The translations under genes were made by a program, and so were the position numbers. Source: Ipomoea triloba (Eukaryota > Streptophyta > Magnoliopsida > Solanales > Convolvulaceae). Taken from it: 64,000 nt of DNA. Position 1 is the stretch's first letter, and every line of letters starts with the position of its first letter. A model generated the notes under the pieces. It was not told the DNA's origin. It was given only the letters and a program-made list of their open reading frames with translations, and did no database searches. Shown in pieces: positions 43,087 through 54,960 of the stretch. The stretch spans positions 12,073,326 to 12,137,325 of the forward strand of contig NC_044922.1 of NCBI RefSeq assembly GCF_003576645.1. Direction: 5' to 3'.

Positions 43087-44850
43087 GAGTAAAATCCTTT
43101 TTTGGTCCTAGACTTATTGTGCATTGGACACATTTAGTCTGGATTTATTAATTTGACCACATTTTACCTTGACTTTGTTAAAGGTGGACAATTTTAGTCC
43201 AAAGTTAGTCTTACCGTTTGTCAGCCGTGTATTTGAGGGGCATTTCTATCCTTTCAAGTCCAGGACTTAATCAGCACTGATCTCACTCGTGCAAGGGACT
43301 GTATAGAGATTGCGTGCAGTTGTAAATATCTTGTATAGTATATATAAAAAAAATGCAGCATTGCTAAATCATGTTAAATATGGCCTTGAGAAAAAAAACA
43401 TACGAGACAATTTTTTCAGCATATTTCTTTCCCATATTTCTACACTACCTTTGGCAGATTGTGCTTGCTTATCAACCTAACCAGTGCGATTTAAAATAAA
43501 ATGTTTACAAAACATTGACATTGAAATATATACAACTTACAGAGTCAACCTCATTGGATAACAACCAAGGATAATATAAAATATCAATATATCATGGTGA
43601 CCCATCCTACAGCATGCTTCAGCTAAGTTTTGTGAGTATTTACCTTAAATCAAAACTCAAAAGATCACAAATCGTTCAAGCTAGCTCACTAAAGTAGTGA
43701 CATGTATCCTAATTTTACATCCCTCAAATTTAACAGAACATTCGGTGGGTAATGCATCCATCACACGAAATATTTCCTTAACGTAAACAACAAACCATGA
43801 TCCATCATCCTAAAGCCCGTTTAGTGTTTGAAAGTTAAGCTTTGTGAGTATTACCTTTAAAACAAAATATGACCACTTTCCAAACAAAAATATCTAATGT
43901 TCAAGCTCACTAATCTTGCAATATGCATCTTATTTTTACATTCCTCAAATGCACACTTTAGGGAGAAAAACAGGCATGTCCTATCCATCCATTACAACAA
44001 TATTTTCTTTATCAAAACAACTTTTCATGGCAAATCCTAAAGAATGCTTCAGTTAAGCTTTGTGACAATTACCTTAAAGCACAAGATGAAAGCTTTTCAA
44101 ACAAAACAATATATTTGAGTCAACCTAGTTTATGGCATTCAATGAATTATAAGAGTGAATAATTACCTAGCTCACTCCATGGTGATTTTTGCACTGACCC
44201 CCTTCATTTTCTCGATGATCTTCTCAGCCTCCACTTTACTAACCCCCTTCTTCAAAACTGCCGGAGCCTTCTCCACCAATTCTTTGGCTTCTTTCAATCC
44301 AAGGTCAGTGAAAGATCTCACCTCCTTGATAATCTTGATCTTCGCCACAGAATCGAACCCGCCCTACAGCTTCAAATCGAACACTGTCTTCTCCGCCTTG
44401 GCCCCAGCTCTGGCGCCTCCCTTGCCCTTCAACCCTCCGGGACTAAAACCCATTCCGAGCATCATCATCGTCATCAGCGGCATCTCCTCAACCCCCATTT
44501 TCTTCCTCAGCATCTCCGTCAAATCGGAGACTTCCAGCAGCGTGAGACCCGAAATCTCATCAACGATACCCAACACTGCCTCCTATGGATTCGGAGCTAA
44601 AGTTGTGTAATTTGAGGTGATTAGGAAGTGGGTTCTCGAAATTAGTAAGACACGGCTAATTAAGTAGTGGACTTGAAAGGATGGAAATGCACCTCAAATA
44701 CACGGCTCACAAACGGTAATATTAACTTTGGAGTTTGGACTAAAATTGTCTACCTTTAACATAATCAAGGTAAAATGTAGTCAAATAAATAAATTTGGAC
44801 TAAGTGTGTCAAATGCACAATACATCTAAGACCAGAAAAAGATTTTACTC
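43087..44850. mobile_element. Pack-MULE: Mutator-type element with a captured gene fragment
   Basis: Inverted ends of about 200 bp start GAGTAAAATCCTTTTTTGG and GAGTAAAATCTTTTTCTGG. A perfect 9-bp TSD, TATAAATAA, stands at 43078-43086 and 44851-44859. The interior carries a ribosomal protein L7/L12 fragment on the minus strand and no transposase. It is 1764 bp. A lone related end lies at 29935-30123. Confidence 0.88.
44173..44617 (-). pseudogene. Organellar ribosomal protein L7/L12 fragment captured by the MULE
   Basis: The minus strand reads LGIVDEISGLTLLEVSDLTE, then a Met/Gly-rich hinge and TVFDLKL, a TAG, and the conserved C-terminal domain ([20 protein letters not shown] ... [16 protein letters not shown]), ending in TGA at 44175-44173. 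This is the mature part of bacterial-type L7/L12, by its hinge probably the mitochondrial form. TAG codons lie at 44362-44364 and near 44588, and there is no start or targeting peptide. It works as neither protein nor gene, though its transcript could act in silencing of the parent gene. Confidence 0.85.
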
Positions 44851-44859
44851 TATAAATAA

Positions 44860-45271
44860 CTAAAATCCTAAATAATCCAAAGAAAACGTTATCAAGTAGA
44901 ATGTATGAAAGGGTAAAATGGTACTTTGAATGCAACAAAAGGTTCCCCAGTACCACACGCGACTTTACCAACCAAGACCCGCCAAGAAGAACAATAGGGC
45001 TGATGGGTGATACATACGTTTCTCCAGTACGACACGCACTACGCCTAGCAAATGAACATTTCTCTCCTCAACTCCCTCTTCTCTTCCAACACCACTTATC
45101 CGTTTCAACCCGAACACGATAACTATTCCGCTTTAGTCTCCATTAATTCTTCATCTCGGTTCATGCAAGAAGCCAATAATGGTGCTTATGCAGCAACAAG
45201 CGAGCTTGGATGAAAAAGATGGCGACGGAGGAGGAAGAACGGCGGCGAAGGGGTTCGCATGAAACAGAAAT
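44860..45271. other. Intergenic, no gene recognised
   Basis: A frame at 44901-45122 and a GC-richer piece near 45215-45250 (GATGGCGACGGAGGAGGAAG) show no domain that I recognise. Confidence 0.4.
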
Positions 45272-46299
45272 GACGCCCAGGCCCAGCCCTAGGCATGTCT
45301 GCTCAAGGCCGTTGCACAAGGCCCCCAAATTTTGGGGGCCCATATTACAAAAAAAAATTATGTATATAGTCATATAAAGGAATACAGGCTGGAGGGCGGA
45401 GGTAGTATGCATTACGCATTTACACAATCGGGAAGAAGGCAACCCTATGGCGGCAGGCGGCTAATTGGCTATTTAAATCCGATCCTTTCCTTACCAAATT
45501 CAAATTGCTAAGCTTATATGTACACAAATATCACAACTCACAACTAGCCTAGTTAGGTATTAGGCAATTTTTAAATTGATGCAAACATTATCAGCATACG
45601 ACGAAATTAAAGCAGTAGCACGAAAGTAAATACGAAAATGACGCAGTCGACGATAGACCGTATACGCACTCAGAATTCTTCAATTCTTCTTGATTACTCA
45701 GTTCTACAATTCTCTTAACAGGTAATTAAAATTATTAAATATTTCACAATTTTTATTTATTGTTTTATTTACATGACTTAATAATTCTTATTTTAGAATA
45801 ATATATTCAAGAATTTGTTTCTTGATTAATTATTTATTCATGGAGTTTATAAGTAAATTCTTATTTGTTCTTAGGATTTTATAATTATGTCGTCTAGAAA
45901 ATATTCAGCTTGGTTTGAGAAGCATAAGAATAAAAGAAGAATTGAGCAACTAACTCAATCTCAAAAGAGAGTTGATCTTGTAAAATTCATTATAAAAGAA
46001 ACTCAAATAGATGTGAAAAAGATGATGCCCAGAAAAATTTGTTAGATGCTACTATTCATTTAGAATATCAAGATGATTGCGAGATTGAAAAAAATTTAAA
46101 TGATAGTGTGCACAACGATGATATGTATCATTGTGATAATGAAAATAATAAGAATGTTGATAGTTGTTTAGATGATGTTGGTCACAATAATAAACCAAAT
46201 AATTCGCTTTTATTTGACATACTAGTTTTTCTTAAAATAGGTGCCCAATATTAGTATTTTATATTAAAATTTTAAATTTATTTAAATTTTAATATATTA

Positions 46300-46330
<31 letters not shown>

Positions 46331-47095
46331 TAAAATATTTTTATAAATTGGATATTTATATTTTAAAAAATAACTAACATACAACTCTAATATTTAATGT
46401 GTATATATTATTATTATTATTATTGAAGAAGATAAGAAAATATATGGTGGATACATGTGCATAGTAACAATAGTGGAAATGATAGCGGAAGTTATAACGG
46501 TAGGAGTATATTTGTCTAAAATATTATGTAGTACAACTTTTATAGCATAATGTACAAAAAAAAACTTAACAAAAAAAACGGACATAAATGAGGGGTATAA
46601 CCTTCATTCACATTTATTATGTTTTTAGATATGATCCAAGAAATTGAGATACCCTTGATTCTAAATTAATAGATAATTTTGTGAAAGATGGTCCTAAAAG
46701 AGATTTATCAATAAATAAATTAAGGTCCTAAAGATAAATTCTCTAGAAGATTTTCGTCAACATTTTACACAAGATATTTGCCAAATGTAGAGAAGTGTGA
46801 TCGAGATTGGCTTGTATATTCAAAAGAACTTGACAAAGTGTTTTGTTTCTGTTGCAAGATTTTTAAAAAAGGTATAAGAAAAGGTGTTTTTGGTCAATGA
46901 AGGTTTTAGGGACTGGACACATCTTGGTGTTAGACTTAAAGAGAATGAAACGAGTGTAAATCATATGACTAATATGACAACTTGGATGGAGTTCCGTCTT
47001 AGATTACAAAAACATGAGGCAATTGATAAAGTGGCTCAAGAACAACTTTTGAAATAAAGAAAAAGAATATTGGAGGAAAGTATTATATATGATTA
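45272..47095 (+). mobile_element. Decayed hAT element (ZMYM1-like transposase), left part
   Basis: CAGGCCCAGCCCTAGGCATG near 45272 resembles the terminal repeat of plant hAT elements, and the GGCCCCCAAATTTTGGGGGCCC palindrome behind it is common there too. The coding remnant lies at 45887-47089. The right part is broken by a Helitron at 47096, and no right end can be named. Confidence 0.6.
45887..47089 (+). pseudogene. hAT/ZMYM1-like transposase, many stops
   Basis: It starts MSSRKYSAWFEKHKNKRR and reads on after several breaks. Past an AT-rich insertion (46255-46620) the typical TTF-type zinc-finger region can be recognised: YDPRN, SKELDKVFCFC, then EGFRDWTHLGVRLKENE, HMTNMTTWMEFRLRLQKHE and KEYWRKVL. 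This corresponds to the N-terminal half of the transposase-like proteins annotated as zinc finger MYM-type protein 1. Several frameshifts and stops mean it is dead. The catalytic part is missing. Confidence 0.75.
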
Positions 47096-48306
47096 CTAGT
47101 ATTTTTGCCCGTGCGTTGCACGAAATGGATTTGTTATAATATTTTAAAAATATTTAGATCGATATACAATTATATAATTATAAAATCGAATATTATATAG
47201 CGCAATTGATGAAATTGGTTGGATCGATTATGTTTTCTGATGTTTTTCTTTGCTTGAATTAGACCAATAATTGTCTAATTAGCTGTGCGATGCATGGATA
47301 AATTTTTTATTATATATTTAGATAATAAAAATACATATGAAATTATAGAAAATTCCAATATTGAACGTGTACATTTATTTGATTATAAGATTAGTGCAAA
47401 AGTATTACTCAATTAATTGAATAATATATGATTTGTTTGTCTACAATTATCTTAAAAATATTGATATGCAATGTGACTTATGCAACTATACTATTACTAA
47501 AATAAATATGAGAAAAATGAGAAATAATTTAATTATAATTATTATAATAATAAATTCAACGACTAATGTTTAGCTTAATTACCATAATAATTATTAGACA
47601 ATTATAATTAGTCAATTAGACTAATATATGTGCAATTATACTTTTATACCTTAAGTATATTCATTTTCACCATATCACATTTAGTTTTTCTTCCTCCTTC
47701 ATATTTGAATGATTAATTGTAATTATTATAAAAAACCTAACAACCCATGTTTAATTTTTTTTTAAAGTTTAAATAATTTAAAGTTTTCAAAAGGAAAGTG
47801 TAATTAATTTTTTTAAAAAAGTTTTTAAATAATTTTTAGTCAATTAGTAACATCTTTTTACTTTTTCAATTTGCCTAATTTCCTTTTCCTTTTTCATGAG
47901 GATCTTTTTATATTTTCAATCAATCAGTAAAATCAGGTTTCTTTTCCATTTTTTCTTTACTATTGTTTAGACGAGAATTTCATAAAGGATGATTTTATTT
48001 TTATCAATAGTAGTATAGATATAGAAGTATAGATAAGTATTCGAATTATAATTATTTGTGTAAATAATAATTAGTAAATTATTTTTCTTATAAAATTACT
48101 CATAATTTAAAAAGAATTTTCTTATTTATTACAAAGAATTTGTTTCCATTATTTTCACAATTATAATGGTTTAATTATTATTAGAATTTGGTAAATACAA
48201 TTTTGTTACCAATTAAACTTTATTACTTTTTTTTACCAATTAATTAAAAATATTAGTTTGTGCGGGAAAGTTGAAGGGGGGATTTTACTTTTATTAATAG
48301 TATTGA
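47096..48306 (-). mobile_element. Non-autonomous Helitron, 1.2 kb
   Basis: On the minus strand it begins TCAATACTATTAATAAAAG (48306) and ends with a CGTGC/GCACG hairpin (47110-47122) followed by CTAG (47099-47096), between A and T. It is inserted in the hAT transposase remnant. A second, inner Helitron start seems present near 48020 (AGTAGTATAGATA), so it may itself be nested. Confidence 0.7.
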
Positions 48307-49744
48307 TACGTGAATATAGAAACTGTAACCCCTCGGTTTTTTCCGACAAAGTTAAGATTCGAGAATAGCGATGTAATTTTTTTTTGGGCTATGACGTTTA
48401 AGAGAAGACTGTTCGGTGCTCGAAATAATTTTTCTCTTAAGGATTAGTTATCGATAAGCTGCGAACTACGTACCGGTCACGAACCGAGAAAATTTTAAGG
48501 ATATGGATTCGGTTCGAATTTTCCAGGAATTAGATTATTAAGTGTGATACGATTAAGCCTGAATTTCTAGTTAGTTCAAGAAAAATTTTAAAGGGACTGT
48601 AAGGGATAAATTGTTACGGACTCTGTACCTAAATTTAGCGGGACACCGAAAATTCCCAAAATTGGTGATTTGTGACGGGAATATTTTTACGATAATTTTG
48701 GTATTAGAATTTTCCCGAATTAAGTTATAATCCTCCGAACATTCATCTGATTTAAGCATAAACTGGCAAATTAGATTTGAGATCTTGTAAGGACTCCATG
48801 GGGTGTTGACATGTGGCAAGTGAATCTAAGCCTAGATTGGGCAATTAATGAAGCATTAATGAGGTTGCACTTGTTACTTGTAGATCAAGAACAAAATCAC
48901 ACCAAGATCATCTCTCTCCCTCTCTCATTTCGGCTACACCCTTAGGAAGAAGAAAAAAAAATAGATTTAGTCCTCCTTTGTGATCTAAGAGCTCCCAAGC
49001 TTTTCCAACCCAAGTGTACAAGTGTAGTTAAGATCTTGAACCTTGTTGGATTAAATCATCTCTAGAATTCATGTGTTGATGTTTAGTGCATGAAAATATT
49101 GTTATTGTGATAATATTCTTAAGGTCTTTGAATTCAAGAAAGGAGCTAGCAACTACTTTGGTTTAAAAGCTTCTATTGAGGTAAGGAATCCCTTAAGTTG
49201 GCTCAATCACTTGGATATAGACAATTGCTAGGAAATTATATGGTTAGGAATTTTTACGTGATAACTATGTGTTATGTTATGGATCTATAAATTGGCTTCA
49301 AAAATCCTTACTTTGATTTTTGGTAAATTCTAATATACATGTTATAGCTATTTTATGCATGTATAGGTTGTATTTATGCCCATATAAATTTATATTTGTG
49401 AAATTATTGGGTAAAAACCAAACTAGTTTCCAGCAGTGACCTTTCGAAAATTATTAGGAAAAATTGGTGAGGTATTTTGACTCCAAATTCTGTAGACATT
49501 TAGACCAACGAGTGTAGAACCTACATATAAAATTTCATAATGATCGGAGTAGTGTAAGTATGGTTTTTGCTCATTTTCCCAACACTGGTCCAGTGAGAAA
49601 AATATTTCGGACCAGGGGCAAAAAGGTAATTTTCTGTGTTAATTCGTGGACCTTTTTGACCAAAACTTTTTATGGACATCAAGTACTATGAGTTAGGGTT
49701 CTACCATAAAAATTTCAAGTGAAAAAGAGTCCGGGAACTATTTT

Positions 49745-49945
49745 TAACGGCCCGATCTTTCGGGTGTCGCCAGTAGAAATCTCCCGTAGAGGGGCTGGAC
49801 GCCCCACGGACGCGCGCGTCCGCTGCGCGTCCGTAGGCGCCCAGCCTTCGGCACAGCACGCCGAACCAGCGGACGCGGTCCGGACGTGCGTCCGCCGGGC
49901 GTCCGCTGGCGCGGCCAACCGCGAGTCCGCGCGACGCGGACTCGT
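49745..49945. other. GC-rich island in the solo LTR
   Basis: About 200 bases are packed with CGGACGC/GCGTCCG words and short palindromes (GGACGCGCGCGTCC, GTCCGCGCGACGCGGAC), in a window that is otherwise AT-rich. It can form strong stem structures. Several overlapping open frames here are composition artefacts. Confidence 0.8.
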
Positions 49946-50211
49946 TTCGACTTGTTTTCGACCCGGTTTTTCCCCGATGTTTTTAACCTTGAGTGTTGTG
50001 ACATTTTGAAAGCCTACGGGCATCCGGGTGAATATTTTTGGAAATTAAATTATTATTTTGGTATCCTACTAATTTGGAAGAGTATTTGTACTTGAAAATT
50101 ATTATGACTCCTATGCTTGGATTTCTGTGATGTGACTAATACTAACCTAAGTATGCGGGTTGGAAAAATATACTTGAGTGAGTTTTGGCTATGGAGTCGT
50201 GTGACTTAAAG

Positions 50212-50615
50212 GTGGATGTGTTTCGTACCCCACCGTGAGTTAAACGTGGATGTGTTTTGTACCCCACGTGAGAGTTGGAAGGTGGATGTGTTGTGTACCC
50301 CACCGAGATCTAATAGTGGATGTGTTTCGTACCCCACTCGTGAATTAAAGGTGGATGTGTTTCGTACCCCACCGTGAGTTAACGTGGATGTGTTTCGTAC
50401 CCCACGTGAGAGTTGGAAAGGTGGATGTGTTGTGTACCCCACCGAGATCTAATAGTGGATGTGTTTCGTACCCCACTCGTGAATTAAAGGTGGATGTGTT
50501 TCGTACCCCACCGTGAGTTAACGTGGATGTGTTTTGTACCCCACGTGAGAGTTGGAAGGTGGATGTGTTGTGTACCCCACCGAGATCTAATAGTGGATGT
50601 GTTTTGTACCCCACT
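50212..50615 (+). repeat. Minisatellite with higher-order structure in the solo LTR
   Basis: Twelve copies of a unit of about 34 bases beginning GTGGATGTGTT and containing GTACCCCAC are arranged as three blocks of about 137 bases, each made of four unit variants (for example CTCGTGAATTAAAG at 50338 and 50475). Confidence 0.9.
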
Positions 50616-51183
50616 TATGAGTAAGGCGAGAATTGTGTACCATGGGTGATGTGTGAGAGCTAACCATCGGGTGAATTAATGACTGAGTTATTTGCTCGAT
50701 TTACTGAAATGAAGTGAAATTACTTGTTGTTAAAAATGTTGCAGGTTGATTGCGATTGTTGGGTAATGTTATCTTACCTTGTTCTTGTTGAATAATTATT
50801 TTGAAAACCTTTGTTTATTTTCGAGTGATCATGGATATCCTTACTTAGCCGTCGCGCTAACTACACTTCATTGTGTACTTTATCAGATGCAGTCTAGCGT
50901 GGGCCTCTGTGGCCCGATGAGCTCTGAATAGGATGGAAGTCGAGGTTGAAGACTACTCTATCCTAGAATAGACACCCTGAGGGATTATTTCCATATGTAC
51001 ATATCTGGGTATTGATATGGTTATTTGAGGTTGTAAGTTTAGCCTTAGCGTTTGGGTATAGGAAAGATACCTAAGCGTGGCGGTAACACCCAGTTTTCTG
51101 CTGGTTAGACGCTTCCGCAATGTATTATATTTTAAGGATTTTGTAATAAATCCAAGATGTGAAAATTGGGGTGTTACAGAAAC

Positions 51184-51601
51184 AATATTACCAATTAATA
51201 TACATTAGTTAATTTCAATTTTACATTTTCCAACCAAATAAGCTTTATTATTTATTTGACCAATAAAATATTTAATTATTTTGTCAAGCATAATGCTCTA
51301 TTTAAATAGCAAATGTTATGTTATTACATATATTACGAATATATCACCAATTAATATTAAGAATATTACCATATTACCATAATAATATTATAGGTGAATG
51401 AAATTGGTACGTTCTTAGCTATTGACTTATTTTATGAATAAATATATATGGATAATTAACAATTGACTGATTTTATGAATAAATATATATGGATAATTAA
51501 TAAAATAATAAATGAATAAAATAAATGATTTTACTAAAATGCCACTAAGTTTGGGCGGAAAAATTTGGGAGGAGGACATTGTTTTTATATATAGTATAGA
51601 T
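51184..51601 (-). mobile_element. Helitron 5' part, separated from its 3' end
   Basis: The right end, reverse-complemented, is TCTATACTATATATAAAAAC after a GGAGGA block, identical in style to 28522. No CTAG end belonging to it can be fixed because the solo LTR and the smaller Helitron lie to the left. Confidence 0.5.
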
Positions 51602-51602
51602 T

Positions 51603-52577
51603 AGAATTATTTCCTTATATTACTTAATTCCTTAATTTCATTATTAGCTTAATTATAATTAATTCTTTAATTAGTATAATAATTAAAATATTTTAATTAT
51701 TACAAATATTGATATTTTGAAACATTTGCTTATATTCATTAAGTAAAAAATGATTTAATATACGTTTGCAAAACTACAATCTGTATACCAAGGAGGCAAG
51801 GAGATATCCTTCCTGCAATAGTCTTCATTTGTTTTCCCGAATTACAGGAGCATCCGTAGATGGAGAAGATGAAGATTGCTCTAAAGGTTAATCATTAGAA
51901 AGTAAATCAGGAATAAGGAATAAAGATTTTAAACATAGTTACGTTTCCATTGTATATGATTTTTTAATATAAGGCAATTTTATTACAATTTAAATACTCT
52001 TTATTAAATATTTTATATAGTATTAATTATCATTATAATGATTATTTTGAAAATATTTTATTTAGTGCAAATATTTATAATGATTATTTTGAAAATATTT
52101 TATTTAGTGCAAATATTAATATTTTGAAATTTGAAAATATTTTATTTAGTGCAAATATTAATATTTTGAAATTTTTCTTATATTCATTAACTAAAAAAAT
52201 ATTTTTTAATTATAAAGATAATTTTATTACCATTTAAATACTCTATAATTACTTTCAATTATTTAATTTTTATTTTCGATTATTAACTTAATTAGAATTA
52301 TTTCCTTATATTACTTAATTCTTTAATTTCATTATTAGCTTAATTATAATTAATTATTTAATTCCTTAATTAGTATAATAATTAAAATATTTTAATTAAT
52401 GAAAATATTGATATTTTGAAAGATTTGCTTATATTCATTAACTAAAAAAATAATTTAATATACGTTTACAGACACTGCAATCTGTATACCATGGAGAGAT
52501 CCTTCCCACAATAATCTTCATTTGTTTTCCCGAATTACAGGAGCATCCGTAGATGGAGAAGATGAAGATTGCTCTAA
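51603..52577 (+). repeat. Direct repeats of about 285 bp
   Basis: 51605-51888 and 52291-52577 are near copies, sharing AGAATTATTTCCTTATATTAC at the left and GAGCATCCGTAGATGGAGAAG at the right. The DNA between them is AT-rich and itself repeats GAAAATATTTTATTTAGTGC three times. No gene is seen. Confidence 0.75.
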
Positions 52578-52643
52578 ACACGTACAAATATTAGATAAAA
52601 TCATGAGTCAAATAACAATTATTCACAAATACTATAGAAATTA

Positions 52644-53868
52644 TTTTTGAGGGATTCTAGAAAGATGGTGCACATAAATAGCTGTACTAGGCTAGATATT
52701 GCCTTTGCGGTTAGTAAACTCAGTAGATATACGAGTAACCCCGGTGATATGCACTGGAAGGCAATTGTGAGGGTTATGAGATACCTAAGGGATACTCGTA
52801 ACTATGCACTGCACTATACGGGATATCCTGCTGTACTTGAAGGGTATAGTGATGCTAACTGGATATCTGATATTAAGGACTCTAAGACCACGAGTGGCTA
52901 CGTGTTTACACTAGCCGGTGCAGCTGTTGCATGGAAATCCTCTAAGGAAACCGTGATAGCTAGATCCACGATGGAATCTGAGCTGATAGCCTTGGACAAA
53001 TGTTGTGAAGATGATGAATGGCTACGTCACTTTCTAGAGGATATTCCTAATTGGGAACGACCTGTACCTCCAATATGTGTGCATTGCGATAGCCAAGCCA
53101 CACTTGGGAGAGTATGAAGTCACATGTATAATGGTAAGTCTAGACATATATGTCGTAGACATAACACCATTAGACAACTTTTCTCAACTGGTGTTGTCTC
53201 GGTTGACTACGTAAAGTCAAAAGACAACATATCGGATCCGTTAACCAAAGGGTTAAGTAGAGAGTTGACCGAGAAGTTGACACGATGAATGGGTCTGAAG
53301 CCCTTGGTATAAGTTCTATAGTGGATACCCAACCTAGCTGGCACCTAGGTTCAATGGGACAACTAAATTATGGAACGTAGCGTGTCACTGTGGGGGTCTC
53401 GGACCCCCAACCACTCCTCGTTAGAATAGTGGCTCCCGCACGAGGTTAGCACATTGATGCTTTAATGATTCGAATGTCGGTTGACATGTGTGAGTATGCG
53501 GGATACTCGGAAAAGAATCACCTATGTGAGAGAGAAGTGAGGGTCGCTTCAAAGGAGAATTCAACTGGGCTCAATTCTTTAGAAACTCTTGCAGAACCAG
53601 GAACGGTGACCCATGACCAAAACGGGCACACTCATGAGAACAGAACAAGGTTGGAAGGTTCCTGTGTGAGATATGTCATCGTCTACACAAATGGCAGTCG
53701 GTTCAAAGACACCGCGTTCTATCGCACAGCCAGTAGAGTAAATGTATCTTCACGAGGGAAGGTTCAAAGGGTAACACCTACCTATCCTATGCAGGGATCG
53801 ACCAGTGAACACAGTTGTTTCCGATTTCAAAACAACCCCGAAAATCAATTTTCATTCATGTGGGGGAT
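52644..53868 (+). pseudogene. Ty1/copia pol fragment: RNase H end
   Basis: The frame from 52647 reads the end of the copia reverse transcriptase and RNase [32 protein letters not shown], then [41 protein letters not shown] and [14 protein letters not shown] follows in that block, then VDYVKSKDNISDPLTKGL and another TGA. The polypurine tract TGTGGGGGAT (53859-53868) directly precedes the LTR. The 5' two thirds of the element is missing, so it cannot move. Confidence 0.88.
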
Positions 53869-54960
53869 TGTTGGAAAATAGCATGAAAATGGCAATTTAA
53901 GTGGCTTTTTTGTGGTACAAATAAATGTGGGGTCCACTTCCGGTTTGGGTCGGGTCAAAGTGGAATCGGGTTCTTCGTAGTTAGACGAAGAGATTGATAT
54001 ATTGTACGCACAAAACGGATAATGGGTGAATGAGAAATTGGTTCTCAAAGGTGACCCATTTGAGTTAGAAAAATTGTGGGAAAGCTTTAGAATAAGGCTT
54101 TGTCCCACATTGGTTTGGAAAGGGAATTTGTCCCACATTGGCTTAGTGAATTGTATAGCATAGAGGCTCTCTCTCGCGCGCAGGGGGGGGGGGTGCAAAT
54201 CAAATCTTAAAATGAGTTCGAAAAGGCTTGAACTCGTGTGCACGAATGTCGTTCGGAAAATTGGGTGGCCTTGCGGGCTAACTTATGCCAATTTTTCGAG
54301 ACTTTTTTCCAACACAAAGCCTCTAAGGATTCGGCGATCTCCAGTCCTCGGCATCTAGGGCTCGTGATTTAGTCCTCGGCCCGTCCAGGACTCGTCCTCC
54401 GTGCGTGATCTAATCCTCGGTGAGGACTGGTTCGGAGACTCGCGTAACGGTTCGACCTTCCGTAGCCCGAATCATTGACCGAATCCTAGTCCATCCGTGT
54501 AATCTGAACACCTCGGTGTAACTCCTCGCCTCGGGTAGTGACCGTTCAAGTCTTGATTCATCTGTTACGGAATTAATACCGGGTTAATTCCAATTTTTAT
54601 TATTTGAATCAATTCTCAGGTAGTGGTCGACCGTTACAGGGGTTACAATGCTGAGTTTATGATCAGATTAAGTGCCTTAATTAAATGCTATTTAATCCTC
54701 AACTCCTATATAAGTAGATGGTAGGAGCAGCAGTTTGATACAGAACGAAAAAATACTCCTTTTCTCTCTCGAAAAAACTGCTTCTACTCTCTTCTTTGCA
54801 TACTATGTTCAGACCTTGGTTCTTGTTCGCTGGGTTTCGAAGTTTGAGTGCTCAAACTAGAAATCGGAGCTTGTTTTATCCTGGGAAACCTAGGCTATAA
54901 CGCTCCTAGCACCGTAGGAGGTAGCAAATAAGGTTTTAAGGATAGTGTAGTAAGTACACG

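Larger units (their letters stand above)
48324..51178 (+). mobile_element. Solo LTR of a Ty3/gypsy element (2855 bp)
   Basis: It starts TGTAACCCCTCGG, ends GGGGTGTTACA and is bordered by the perfect 5-bp TSD GAAAC (48319-48323 and 51179-51183). No internal element sequence follows, so it is a solo LTR left by recombination between two LTRs. Its length fits the long-LTR Tekay/Del type. The LTR pieces at 1-342 and 14899-17618 belong to the same or a related family. It carries a GC-rich island and a minisatellite. Confidence 0.88.

Noticed and set aside
44155..44610. Plus-strand 151-codon frame in the Pack-MULE
   Set aside because: The recognisable protein (L7/L12) is on the minus strand, so the plus frame is its shadow.
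49715..50023. Overlapping open frames of about 100 codons on both strands
   Set aside because: They lie in the GC island of the solo LTR. Stop codons are scarce there because of composition, and the peptides are Arg/Pro-rich noise.
50206..50614. Open frames with repeated NTSTF-type peptides
   Set aside because: They are readings through the minisatellite, whose unit happens to lack stops.
53465..53881. 138-codon frame after the copia RNase H
   Set aside because: It lies between pol and the polypurine tract, where copia elements are non-coding, and shows no domain.
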